In this document: positions 12,484 to 25,800 of the stretch, one piece after another
Position numbering within the stretch: the stretch's first letter is position 1
How the letters are laid out: every line of letters starts with the position of its first letter
Assembly (NCBI GenBank): GCA_020137815.1
Contig: CM035351.1
Span: 9,629,469-9,693,468, forward strand
DNA length: 64,000 nucleotides
Source of the DNA: Hormiphora californensis
Taxonomy: Eukaryota; Ctenophora; Tentaculata; Cydippida; Pleurobrachiidae
Direction of reading: 5' to 3'
Notes under the pieces: model-generated
What the model saw: only the letters and a program-made list of their open reading frames with translations
Told to the model about the DNA's origin: nothing
The model's database searches: none
Program-made: the position numbers and the translations under genes

Positions 12484-12505
<22 letters not shown>

Positions 12506-12830
12506 TTTCATTAGGAATTAGATGCGACTGGGATCCAGTCACTGGGTGGGTACCCGTACAGTTTCGACCCAATCGCTTTCTGGCGATTGATTCTCTGAGC
12601 GCGAGTCAGAGTCAGATGGGGTCCATGGCGCTAGACAGCCCAATTGAGAGTTTTAGTGGGTTTCGTGATGTCTGTCAGGCGGTGCCAGACCCGTTTGTTG
12701 ATTTGACAAGCGACAGTACACTTGCTCAGATCAGCAAGGCCCTGTCAGAGCATTGGCCTGACCCTACAGCGCACGAGAACTGTGGTCAGAGCATTGTCCT
12801 GGAACTGTCAGGCTGATAGGCACCGCCAGA
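12484..12830. repeat. Cluster of interspersed repeat family A/B fragments
   Basis: Contains several copies of GTCAGAGCATTGGCCTGAC in both orientations with CGCCAGAC-type sequence. The same motifs recur at 13939, 17529, 19787, 45245, 46303 and 47242, marking a dispersed short repeat family. No gene seen from here to 13467. Confidence 0.65.
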
Positions 12831-13467
12831 CAGATGATGATGGCAATGTTATCCCTGGATTTTGTGTTGATATTAAATGAGGCGGAATTCACAGAGTGGA
12901 AACAATAAAACATGATACACAATCAAATCACACAAAATCTGGCAAAATATCCCTCCTGGGCCGGAGATAATACTCAAATTGGGATGAAGCATCTGTACCC
13001 TGTCTGTTAGTGTCACTGTCGGTGTCGCAAAACTGGTCTCACAAGATGCCTACGAGGCCGAGGGGTCATTTCGTTACCAACTCACAAGACTGCCCTCTCC
13101 CAACTTGTTGAGTAACAACAACTCTGAACCAGGCCGGAGGGTGGTTACAAGCGGCAAGGGTTCCCCCTAAACCATTTTCAAACAACCCCACATGTCAAGA
13201 ACCCGTTATCCATCTTGCTGTCTAATCTTGTTCTCACAGCGTGTAGCAATGTGATTCTCTCTATTACCATATTACGTCACAATGGGACAAGCAGAGAACG
13301 TGGTGAGTTTCCACCCACGCTAGCTTGCAAGCACTTGTAGCAAGAGGTGTTTCCGCGTATGAGAATTGCGGCCGGCGTGGGATTCCTGCATTTGAGTGTG
13401 CTTGTGTGTGTGGGTGGTCTCAGTTCGCATTTTTCTAACCACTCTCTCGTGTGATCTTCTGACAGCA

Positions 13468-15553
13468 ATGATAACTGTTTTATGTGTTCTACTTCTGGTG
13501 GGGGGGTCTGTTGCCGGCAAAGCACCCAATGTGGTGTTTATTATTGCTGACGATCTGGGCTGGAATGATGTTGGATATCACGGTAGTGAACTGAAATCAC
13601 CGGTAATATATACCTGTCTGTCCTTTATGTGTTTTGGTAATACAATCAGAGTGTATAGATTTTGAGACAAGACATCTCTTTAATATGTCATTGTCCTAAC
13701 TGATACCTGTCTACACTAACCTAATTGAAAGTCCCAGTTTACACTCAAATCTCACTATCCTCCATTCTACCAGGTTCTAGATAAGTTGGCCAGCGAGGGA
13801 CTACGATTGGAGAGGCACTACACCCAACCCGAGTGTTCCACAACCCGAGCATCACTTCTTACCAGTCGATACATCGTCAGGACTGGGCTTCAAGCTGATG
13901 TCATTCTTAACGGAGGTATTATAATAGTGTGCTACCCCCTGTCAGGCCAATGCTCTGACCACAGTTCTCGCACGCTCCAAATTCGAGAGAAACAAGAATG
14001 GGTCAGACCAATTCTCTGACAGGATATACTACCCCAATTCAATTTTCTCCTAAATTCTATGAACTACTATTTCCTGATCTCACTAACGTTTCTCCACCCG
14101 CAGGGGGTATGGCCCTACCCTTGAACGAGACCTTGATGACACAATACCTTAAGGAACTGGGGTACTCCAACTACCTAATTGGAAAGTGGCATCAGGGTGG
14201 AAATTCCTGGAAAGAAACGCCTCTTTTCCGAGGATTTGACTACTTCTACGGCTACCTCGGAGGCCAAATTCACTACTTCGGCCACTACCACGCCAAGTTT
14301 GGAGGCCACGATTTCCGTAAGAACTATCGAGATGCTGATGGGAAGTTCCACGAGGAAATTTTAAAGAAGGAGAGTGGCAAGTATCTGACAAAGCTGCTAA
14401 CTGACGAAGCCATCAGAGTTGTAGAGGAGCACGATCAGAGCAAACCTATGTTCCTATACTTCTCAATTCCCAATGTTCACTCCCCCAACCAGTCACCCAA
14501 GGGTTACAATGAGAAATACAGTGAGGGCACAGGCGTCACTGAGTTCGACAGAAAACAGCTGGCAGGTAATCTTGGAGGCTTGGAGGAGTCGGTACACAAT
14601 CTGACGGAGGCCCTCAAGAAGAGTGATATGTGGGAAAACACAATGGTTGTGTTCCTCTCAGACAACGGAGGGTGCCCAGAGCAGTTGATGAGCTATGGTG
14701 GCCATAGTAACTACCCTCTTAGATCCGGGAAGACCACTTTGTTTGAGGGGGCACTTAGAACACCTGCCTTCGTTTATGGGCCCATTGTGGACCACTTGAG
14801 GGGCCAGGAAAGTCACGGTACATTCCATGTGTCTGATTGGTTCCCGACACTGCACAGCATCATCAAGGCCAAGACTGGTAAGACAGTGAAGCTGGTAAAC
14901 CCTATAGATGGGGTGGATAACAGTGCTATGATTCTAAATAACGGACCCACCAAGAGGACAGAGATGCTTCACCAACTGAACCTAGGAAATCAGGCCTACA
15001 GAATGGGAGACTACAAAATCATTGTTGGTATGTCACCCTCCTTCAATTCAATATAGATTATCTCTACTAGGGGGTTTGAATATTCCTGATACTAGATAGT
15101 AACATTCTACAGAAAATAACTCCCTCCCTAACCCCATGTCTACCCCTAGGTGATCCTGGCCAGTATGATGGATTTAAGAAGACAGAAGGACGACCAGATA
15201 TCAAGATTCAATACGACGAGCCAGAGGACTTCCTTGGCAAGCTGAAGTGCACCCTGGGTCTGTGTGGTAGTTTCGGGGACTTTATTGTTGATGAGGACGG
15301 GGCTAATGTTCGACTGTATAACGTGATAGAGGATCCCAGTGAGACTTACAATCTTGCCGCTAAGAAACCAGAGATTGTGAAAGAGATGCGTGCTAGGCTA
15401 GAGAAGTTCAAAGAGATTGTGATGCCAGCCCAATTCAATGGAAAAATTAACGCTGCCCACTTCAAGCACAATGGTGGTATCTGGCAGCCTTGGAAGGACG
15501 ATATGGAAGGGGTGGAAATTAACCAGAGGTTCCTAACTAAAACTGAACTTTAA
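13468..15553 (+). CDS. Secreted arylsulfatase, copy 2
   Basis: Tandem duplicate of the gene at 9829. Exons 13468-13602, 13774-13915, 14104-15027 and 15150-15553 (534 aa) have the same phases. The signal peptide ([17 protein letters not shown]) is unrelated to that of copy 1 and is followed almost directly by the sulfatase domain; the acidic linker is missing. Similarity to copy 1 starts inside exon 1 and stops about 10 bp after the stop codon. Motifs are as in copy 1, including the altered CSTTR site. Intron 2 carries an 84-bp insertion absent from copy 1. The ATG follows an acceptor-like CTTCTGACAG by 2 nt. Confidence 0.93.
13939..14022. mobile_element. Short palindromic insertion in arylsulfatase copy 2 intron
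   Basis: An 84-bp piece begins CTGTCAGG and ends CTGACAG, and is present only in copy 2. It is flanked by CTACCCC on both sides, a likely target duplication; copy 1 has a single CTACCCC at that place. This defines both ends of the family A element. Confidence 0.8.
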
Positions 15554-15815
15554 CTGATCTTGGAGGATTGAGATAATTTATATTTTGTGTGTGGGTGTTT
15601 TATACATTAATTCGAATTGCCTAACTAATCGTTTTTGTTGGAAGTGCTTATCGCAGGGGAGATACCTACCAAACCGAAATTTTAGCATGGTCATGGTGCT
15701 GAATCGGGAACACTTCCCAACTCTCATATATCTAGATCTCTGTCACTCATCAAGCCCTAACAGTGTCCAATAAACAGTCCTATAATTATAAACAGTCTAA
15801 TAAATTCACACTTCA

Positions 15816-18800
15816 CTAGTTGACAATGGATGTTGCGAATATTTGTTGCAGAACTGTCGGAATCTCTTTAGTATCCATAGTAACGAAACTCCGTCCACTT
15901 GGCAACACTTTCCGTAACCTGGGAGAGATGAAAGTGGTTTACCTAAATCGAATTCTACATCTGCCAGCTAGATCTGATGACAATTTGCCTGGCTAGACTG
16001 TGTGTAAAGGGAGGGTTAGAACATAACAAAGGACAATTACACTTACTGTTGTGCTTCGTTTCCGATAGAGCCTATAAATATCATGAATACTGATACGTTT
16101 GGATCAGAGTTCATTGCATCGCCAATGGCAGAGGGTCGTATCATGTAGCGTTTCAGATTGGCATCACTGAAAATATGAGAAAGATTGGTATGGTGGTCCT
16201 CAATATTCCCTATTCCCATGAATCGTATCAATCATATTGGGATAATTATTTCTTTAACTATTTCTATATACAGAATAAGTGTATACTGCTCAACCATATC
16301 ACTGGGTGTAATTATAATATGACAATTGAATTTTACTAATGACTTCTCCCTTTTCTACAACCTCTCTTCTCATATTTCCTAGATTTCTTTGTCTTGCTAG
16401 TTAAATGTATGAACAATACAAAGATTCCTGCTCCAAGTTGTTCCATCTGGCACACTCACTTTCTACCATTATATTTAGTTTTCAGAATGAAATGTGTCTT
16501 ATTATACCTATAGAGCTGTGATTTAACTAGAGAGAATGTACAGTTTATGAAGTTTATAGTGTTTGTGGGGGGGGGGGGGGGTTCCAACCTATTTGTTGTA
16601 CGTTTGTACGAAAAAAAACACGGGTTTCCTCAAACAAAAAAATACAAAAAAATACAAAAAAATACAAAAAAATACAAAAAAGTACAAAAAAAATACAAAA
16701 AAATACAAAAAAATAAAACGGGGTATAAACGATTAAACAAAGCTTTTCTGATCGTTGAAACTTTAGTTGATGATCATAATTGTGTCATAAATTCCTATTA
16801 AACTGTGGTTTCATACAAAATTAGCAACTTTTTCTTATAATTGGAAGATAAAAACATGTTTTAATCATGTTTTAATTGTTCTTTATCAAAACACAAGGAA
16901 ATATTCTATTCAAAATCAATGATGTTTACTTTTTCGAATTTCGAATGAAAGATAATAATTACACGACAAACGTTCCTAGGTGGTACATTAGGACAAAAGG
17001 AACCCGTCCATGAACTTTTACTAGGCACCCACCTCCATAATTTGTTGTGCTTTTTTTTGTGCTGTTTGTACGAAAAATTGGAATTTCTAAGAGAGAAAAT
17101 CTTTCCAAATCGAACTTTCTATCCAAGAAAGTATTATCGAATCGCAATTTCTAAGCGAGAGAAATTTTCCCGAATCGTAATTTCTTACCGAGAAATTTTT
17201 TTTGAATCGTATTTTCTAAGCGAGAAATTTCCCCGAATCGCAATTTCTTACCGAGAAAATTTTCTCGAATCGTATTTTCTAAGCGAGAAATTTCCTAGCA
17301 TCGCAATTTCTTACCGAGAAAATTTTCTCGAATCGTATTTTCTAAGCGAGATATTTCCCCGAATCCCAATTTCTTACCGAAAAAATTTCTCGAATCGTAT
17401 TTCTAAGCAAAAAATTTCTCCAAATCGCAATTTTTACCGAGAAAATTATCCCGAATCGAAATTAGTACCGAGAAAGTGATCTCCAACTGAGAAAATTTTC
17501 TCGTAATCGTAACGGTAATCTGAATCAACTGTCAGGCCAATGCTCTGACCACAGTTCTCGCGCGCTCCGTTTTTTTAGAATTTCAAAAACGTGTACTTTT
17601 ACACACTTTTTTAGTATGTAATTTTAGCAGGAAAATGGACGACAATGGAACTAAAAACGTTCATATATATGATAGATGGTACATGAACATAAACGGAACC
17701 CAGCTATGTATTATTCATACTTTTATCAGGCACCCACATCCTTCATTATTTTTTTGTATTTTTTTGTATTGTTTGTATGGAAAAAAACAGGAATTTCGGA
17801 TACTTTTATGTATGGTCCGTACAAAACCGTACAAAACCGTACAAAAAAATAGGTTGGAACCCCCCTGTTTGTGTCTCTCACCTGAATGCAATTACAATAC
17901 GTTCATCAGCCTCAGGGACAGATGCAGCATGGGTGATTGCTCGTTGTAGCCCAGTCACTGAATTGTCACCACTCCAACAAAACTGGGAATGAGCATGCAT
18001 CTCCTGAAACAATGGGGAATTGGGGGCTAGCCGGGGTTATGGGGGCTATATACTAGCCGGGGTTATGGGGGAATAGTGGAGACGTGGCGGACAGGGGGAA
18101 TTGGGGGCTAGCCGGGGTTATGGGGGAATAGTGGAGACGTGGAGACCAGGGGGCTAGCCGGGGTTATGGGGGAATAGTGGAGACGTGGCGGACAGGGGGA
18201 ATTGGGGGCTAGCCGGGGTGATGGGGGAATAGTGGAGACGTGGCGGACAGGGGGAATTGGGGGCTAGCCGGGGTTATGGGGGAATAGTGGAGACGTGGAG
18301 ACCAGGGGGCTAGCCGGGGTTATGGGGGGCTAGCCGGGGTGATGGGGGCTATATACTAGCCTGGGGTGATGGGGGCTAGCTGGGGTGATGGGGGCTATAT
18401 ACTAGCCGGGGTGATGGGGGCTAGCCGGGGTGATGGGGGAATAGTGGAGACGTGGCGGACAGGGGGCTAGCCGGGGTTATGGGGGAATTATAATTGGGGG
18501 CTAGCCGGGGTTATGGGGGAATAGTGGAGACGTGGCGGACAGGGGGAAATGGGGGCTAGCCGGGGTTATGGGGGAATAGTGGAGACGTGGCGGACAGGGG
18601 GAATTGGGGGCTAGCCGGGGTGATGGAGGAATAGTGGAGACGTGGCGAACAGGGGGAAATGGGGGCTAGCCGGGGTTATGGGGGAATAGTGGAGACGTGG
18701 CGGACAGGGGGAATTGGGGGCTAGCCGGGGTTATGGGGGCTATATACTAGCCGGGGTGATGGGGGCTAGCCGGGGTTATGGGGGAATAGTGGAGACGTGG

Positions 18801-21800
18801 CGGACAGGGGGAATTGGGGGCTAGCCGGGGTGATGGGGGAATAGTGGAGACGTGGCGAACAGGGGGAATTGGGGGCTAGCCGGGGTTATGGGGGAATAGT
18901 GGAGACGTGGAGACCAAGGGGCTAGCCGGGGTTATGGGGGAATAGTGGAGACGTGGTGGACAGGGGGAGAGGTGGCGGACAGGGGGAGACGTGGAGGCCA
19001 GGGGAGACGTGGAGACCAGGGGGAGAGGTGGAGGCCAGGGGGAGACGTGGAGGTCAGGGGGAGAGGCGATGGAGAAAGAAGTTATGGGAAGATGGGGAGG
19101 AAGCTATGAAGCTAATGGGGTATCAGGTGAAAGTTTCTCAGCTGGTATGTACAGCTGGGCCGGCTCTATTTCTATCCACCCAGCTGTGTATGTGCTACAA
19201 TAGGGGCTTACTAACGTCCTCAGTTCCCTTATATATACTTATGTGCATATTTAGTAAAGAAAGTTAAAGACACACGAGTGCTATGTCATCTCCAGAGACT
19301 AGAGAGATAGTTTCTAAAGGGAGCTGCTGTCGATTTTCATTGTGTGGTCGAGACAGTTAGATATTCTATGTGGTCTACCTCGATAAGTTGTAGTCTCTCC
19401 TTCTCATTGGCAGGGGTTTTATCGCGAGATAGAAATGTGATGTGAGGATCCTCCCCACTATGCCCTATGATGTCGTATCGGACTCGTTTCTGTGCCCCTT
19501 GTAGACCCTCCATCACCATCACCAGGACCTCTAGTTGCCGCTGTAGTCGCTGGTCCAATCCGTTAAACCTGTGCAATGAGATGATGTTATGACATTTCTA
19601 CACCAGTCATATCCAGAGTTTTCATTTCTTCTCCGGGTCAGGGTGGTGGTAGAGCAATTAGTTTCTACCTCACCTCAATAATCAAACTTTTCAAAACTAA
19701 TTTGAAATGAACCTGAGATGAGGTAGAAACTCAATAGTTATTGCATTACAATATATCTTCATCGTTGACCTGCCCAAAGAGGATCTGTCAGGCCAATGCA
19801 TCTAACAGAAGAGGATACGGAAACTATGATCATTAGAACAAGATAATTAGATTCGTTTAACTACTACCGACCCACATCATAACTAAATCGTGCTAATTTA
19901 AATTAGAGATGTAAAAGGAATAATTGCCATTTTGTTTTATGTGAGTCTAACTGTGAAGTGTGAATGGAAATAGGACACATTTTGTTTTGCAATCATTTGC
20001 TTTGGTGGGCTCCAATTCTAGCTAACACATACAGATACTATTAATATTACTATTAGCAATGTGATAACGTGGTATGTCACACTGTATAACCGTGATAGGT
20101 AACAGTGTGTTCTCACAACAGGTGGTTCAGTGATTGTTGGTACAGTAGGAGTGATTATATAATGATTTTGTTGGTAATGCAATGTCTGACATGTCAAACT
20201 CAGACTATTTCCTGCAATAAATCATCAAGTCTCAGTTTGTCCCAATTCAACACATCACCAAGGGGGCAAAATGAGAGAAATTGTTGAATGAGTAAAGAAA
20301 TGAAGAAAATTTAGTTAGACGGTGAGAGAGGAAGATAATTTTTGACAAGAAAACACGTGAGGCGTCCTGAATCGGGGTATAAGTAACACTGTTACTTACA
20401 GTGATCTCAGCGGAGGTCAGTCTGCCGTCGATACCAGTTTTTTGGGGAATATCAATGTAGTGTCTATCTAATGTAGTGTCAATTGAGAACATTACACATT
20501 TAATACATATTTTGTAGCGAGCAGTGTGTATTGATTGATAAGGAGGTTCTACTATAGTTTAGTGTCTGGTATTCTCCGGTACTAATACAATGTCCAGGAA
20601 ACCATGTAGCCCACATAGCGGGTCCAACGCCGCAGTTGTTAGCCCCTCATTGCCTGTTGCGATACGTGGGCGGCTACCCCCCTCTCTCTCTCTCACCTGT
20701 ACATGCTGCCAGACACATCTACTAGAAGGGTGAGGTGCTTTGGTTGATCCATTTTCAGCCCTTGGTCTCCATCAGGTCTTCCCCTTCTCTTGTATACACT
20801 CCTCTCGCCAACTAGTCCTGATGGTGATTAGTTAGTACTCAGCTGGCAATGACCCCCCCCCCCCCCCCCGCATGTTGAGTCACCGGCTATGTATTAGGGA
20901 GGTCCTGACACCTGCCATGCAGGGAAGAATGAGTCGTCACATTTTGAGTACAATATGTGCCGTACTTTGAGTGTTAAAACTGTTTGTGTTAGATTCTACT
21001 TTTTAATTATCCCAATTATTGATTTCACTTACCCTCTACTAGTTTTGTGTCATCAAATTCTCCATCAGTTTGGTTTTTCAGCCATATTCTATCTCCCTCT
21101 TTTGCCGTGAGCCCATTCACCAGCTAGATATAGAGGAAGGGGAGTGGATTAAGCCTTGAGGGTTGGGAATATAAATATGTTAGAAAACAAAGTTCTACAA
21201 CATAAAAAGTAGTTACAGTTAGTTACATAACGATACATCTATAGTATATTATTCCTATACATTTGTCTATCAGCTATCTAGTGGGGTTAAATATGGAATT
21301 TGAGGCTGAAACGCATTGTTTAATTTCAAAGTTGGATCTTTTTTCATTAAACTTTTCTGCGTGAACTGTCGTGCTTTCCCGTCTTTTTTCCTACGCCCTC
21401 GACCAGAATTGGATGGCCCAGGTCCATCTGAGTTTTCCTTGTTATCTACCACTTTCTCTCCCCCATTCCGTGCCCCGCCGCGACCTCTCCTTGGTCCCCT
21501 AGTGACCTTTTTCTCCTTCTTCTTCGTCTCAATTCCAGAGGGAGTGAAGAGTTGGAGATCGTAGTACCCAACAACTGGAGTGTTGTGCACAAAATGTAAA
21601 TAGACATTCCATTCCCTGCAACATGCACAGAAACATAGCCGGGGACAAGAACGGGAGTAGAACTCGCTCCGAGGGGGGTCCAGATAAAGTTTCCATTGGT
21701 TACAGCAAGAGCAATAACATTGAGGTTTTGAAGGCGGGGGCTTGATGGGGATAGCATACTCTTTCTTTATTTCACAAAATTGAGCTTTCGTCAAAGGCAG

Positions 21801-22853
21801 TTTGGAGGGCGGGGAGCTGGATCGAAGGAGGGAAGGAGACGGGAGAGGAGGGAGGGCTGACAGAAGACTGTCCTCAGGGTTGCCTGGGGTGGTGAAGAAT
21901 GATCCAAAATATCGATGAGCCTCCTCCATAAAAACCTCCTGTTCCCCATTGAATGGCTGTAATAGTTGGGCCTTAGGACTCTTCTGACAAGGGCTCCTCT
22001 GGTAGGGGCTAAAGGCACTTTTAACTTTGTCATCTCCTCTACTCTCATTAAGGGTCATCAGTAACTTGTTAATTGATTTGGGGCTGGGATCTCGTAGCGT
22101 GGGATTCTCTTTTGACAAATCCATTGCAAACAACACGCACTCAAAACAGATGTAAAAGACGAATGTGTAAAGATGCGACGGGGAGAGGTTCCGTAACCAA
22201 GCAACGAGAGTGGGGAGGTGATTGCCGCGCGTACAATGTACGATACATTGTACACACTCGCGCGGCGCTATTCCCACGTGCCAGATTTGACTGAGCTCAC
22301 CATTGAGACCAGGGAGAGAGGGAGGGAAAGAGAGTCAAAAGAGCTTTCATATTATCGACCTGTTGCTTATTACTATTATTAGAACTGGCTCACAATACGT
22401 CATACGAGATCTGACAATTAGGTTTTGTATTGTTTGGACTCTTTTGTCTACACGAGAACAATAGAAGATATTACAACTCTCCCAGGCTGAGAGAGAACAC
22501 ATGCAAACTGGTACGTGCCAGTAGTAGTGTAGTTACCTTGTAGTTTCAAATGTAATGGCGGTCAGTTCTTATACAATGTTGTTTTTAGGAGCTCTCTAAA
22601 ACATAACGTAAAGCTGCCATCCCTTTGTTATGTTCTAACCCTCTTTTAATACATTTGTTTTCTGGGCGTGGCGCGGGAAACAGGGTCGAGTAAGGCAACC
22701 ATCCCTATCATCTTGAATAGTATTACAACTCAAGGGGGGAACTCAAGTTGAGATATAGAGTTGTAAGTGTATACTGTATCTCAAGGGGTCAATTATACAG
22801 TTGCCTTAACAACAACCATAGAAAACTCTCTCTCTCTATCTCTCTCTCTCTCA

Positions 22854-22889
<36 letters not shown>

Positions 22890-25800
22890 TGTGACAGTGT
22901 CCAGGAGTGTAAACTCTCTCTCTTTCCAACTCGTTGTCCAGATCGCGATGGTTCCCCATGTTCCCTTGACCGATGGTCTGGTTATGCGCCCACATTATCA
23001 CACCTCATTCCTATGCTGGGTGTTAACTATTTCCATTATTTTAGGACCATGGCAGTCTACACGGATAAGTGGATGGATATTCTGCAGTCGGCTGTTATGT
23101 GCCCTCTCATCGCTTTATCCATCCTTCTAAATATTGTGGTAACTATACAACTTGTTCCCTACATCACAGTTGTCTGGCAGTTATAATATCAATTCTCTCA
23201 TTGCAGGTTATATTATCAACCCTCACATATCTCATTGCAGGTTATATTGAAATACCAAGTGTGGACTAACAAGACAGTCCCTGCGTTTCTAATAACAGGT
23301 GTATCTATAACTGACATACTGAAGGGTATTGCCTACACTCCCAACATCTACTATCTACTATCTTCCCATGAATATCTAGACAGTGAACCAGGTATGAAAT
23401 ACAAGTTATCTGATCTGGTGACAGTGACAACACAATGACAACACTATGATAACACAATGATAACACGAACTTATCCCTGCAGCTACGTTTTTGCAGAGAT
23501 TCCAGTTGAACTTTATGGCAGTAGGAATCAGATCTTGTCTATGGTTTACTCTGGCCCTCAGTATAGAAAGGTTGATGCAGATGAAGCGCCCAGCTACCGG
23601 ACCTCGCAATATAACTTCACGGCAGAGATGTGGTTACCTCATGGGCCTTGGATTTATTGTGTTGGAGGTGTCCATGGTGCCCATTTTCAATGTATTAGTT
23701 TTTGGATCTAATTCACTTTGGTACAGCCAGCTGCAGGTAGCTTTGAATGAAGATCCAAGAATGAGCACGATCTTTATAGCAGAGTGGTCAATTATCTGCC
23801 TCATTTGTTTTGCAATAGGAGTTTGGACGGCAGTTGTGATCCGAAGTTACATGAAGGGCCAGACAGAGCACAGTGATAAGAGGTTACGACACAGTGCTAA
23901 CACCGTCCTTATTTTGTCAGCAAACACACTCCTTTTCTCGCTTTACCTGGTATCTATACAGGTCATATTAAAGAAAACTAGGAAGGGACAGCATGAAAAA
24001 GTGCGCATTTCGCCGTCGGGTTGTTGGACAAGTTTTTTAGTTTGGCTGCCTTTAGTTATTAGCGCTGTTATAAGTCCCTTAATTTTAATAAGACGGAACA
24101 AAATAAGCGTAAAGGGAACTTTCTCAAGGAGCATTGACCTCCACTCTAATGCGACCTAGGTGATGACAATTACATGGGCCTCATTTTACCTGCTTTAAGG
24201 AGGAGATCTGGGGACGGACGGCGTTGTAAAATGTGCCATACCGTTCCGAATCGTATTCTGACATTTTTATTTCTTTGAGACGCTTTTCAAATTCCCTTTT
24301 ACCCATCTCACGTGCTGCCCTTTTAACCTAAACGAAGATTGAATAATGTGTTTGTTAACAATTGACTTATAAAACATTAGGGGGTATGTATAATCTCAGA
24401 TAATTAATCTGGATATGTACCTCGTCAGGAATATCGTCTTTCTCTGCGTCACTGAGCTGGTGAACGTTGTGTCCAGCATCCAGTCTATAGGGGCCACCCT
24501 TACCCCCGAGCCCCGCAGTGTCTCTCCCACCAGTACCACCTGCCCAAGTATTACCCCCAACATGAGGGGCTCCCGTGGGGTCCACTTTGCCGTGTTTAGG
24601 CCCAGACACATTGAGACCACTGGTGCGCTCTATATTCACATCACGGGAGGGCTCCCCCACCATTGTTCGCCATTTGGCGAGGGAGGTGGCTAGGGTGGCT
24701 TCGGAGAGTTCCCACTTCTGTAGGTAGCCCGTGGGTGTCAGGGTGTGGGGATAGGGATTAGCTGTTATTAGCAGGCTGCTATCCGATCTGAGAATAGGGA
24801 GGGATCTTAAAGAGTCAATTACTTAGAGAACACGTTGGGGAGGGATCTTAAAGAGTCAATTACTTAGAGAACACGTTGGGGAGGGATCTTAAAGAATCAA
24901 TTACTTAGAGAACACGTTAGGGGGATCGTAAAGAATCAATTACTTAGAGAACACGTTAGGGGGATCGTAAAGAGTCAATTACTTAGAGAACACGTTAGGG
25001 AGGGATCTTAAAGAGTCAATTAATTAGAGAACACGTTGGGGAGGGATCTTAAAGAATCAATTACTTAGAGAACACGTTAGGGGGATCGTAAAGAATCAAT
25101 TACTTAGAGAACACGTTAGGGGGGATCGTAAAGAATCAATTACTTAGAGAACACGTTAGGGGGATCGTAAAGAATCAATTACTTAGAGAACACGTTAGGG
25201 GGGATCGTAAAGAATCAATTACTTAGAGAACACGTTAGGGGGATCGTAAAGAATTAATTACTTAGAGAACACGTTAGGGGGATCGTAAAGAATCAATTAC
25301 TTGTTTTGCAGGTTAGGCAGGGGGATGTAGGAGGCTGTATTTCCATTGATGTCCAGAACACTAAGGTGTGCAACTCCCGTATCACTACCAATAGTAGAAG
25401 GTGTTACATCAGGTACCAGGTCTCTAGTTAGACCAATTGCTAATCCCCTCACCAAAACTAAAGGTGTTGCAGATGGGAGCTCCTGGAGGTAGAGAAACAA
25501 CTAAAACTAGAATCAATTAAAAATAGAATCAATTAAAAAACAATTAGTAATGGGAATGTGGGGAAATACCTTATCTGCAAGTTGGTACATCAAAGCCTCC
25601 TCATCTTGCCATTCTGTTACAAGTATTCTCCTGTCCCTACCCAATACCTGTCTTGGCACCTGACCACTCTCTACCCTATCTGACAACCAGTAGTCGATAG
25701 AGCCCCTCAGGTCTAGTTTACTAGATGAGTATCGTCCTGCAATTGCTAACATTAGTTGAGTCGCCTGACACACACGTGCTGCTGCTTGTAGTTACCCATT

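Noticed and set aside
18013-19075. Splice-site-copying array like the others
   Set aside because: Neither flanking splice site could be found within its modules.
20247-20492. Possible extra VWA8 exon
   Set aside because: The flanking VWA8 exons (20697-20817 and 19379-19568) join directly at the conserved SGSMYR-FN boundary.
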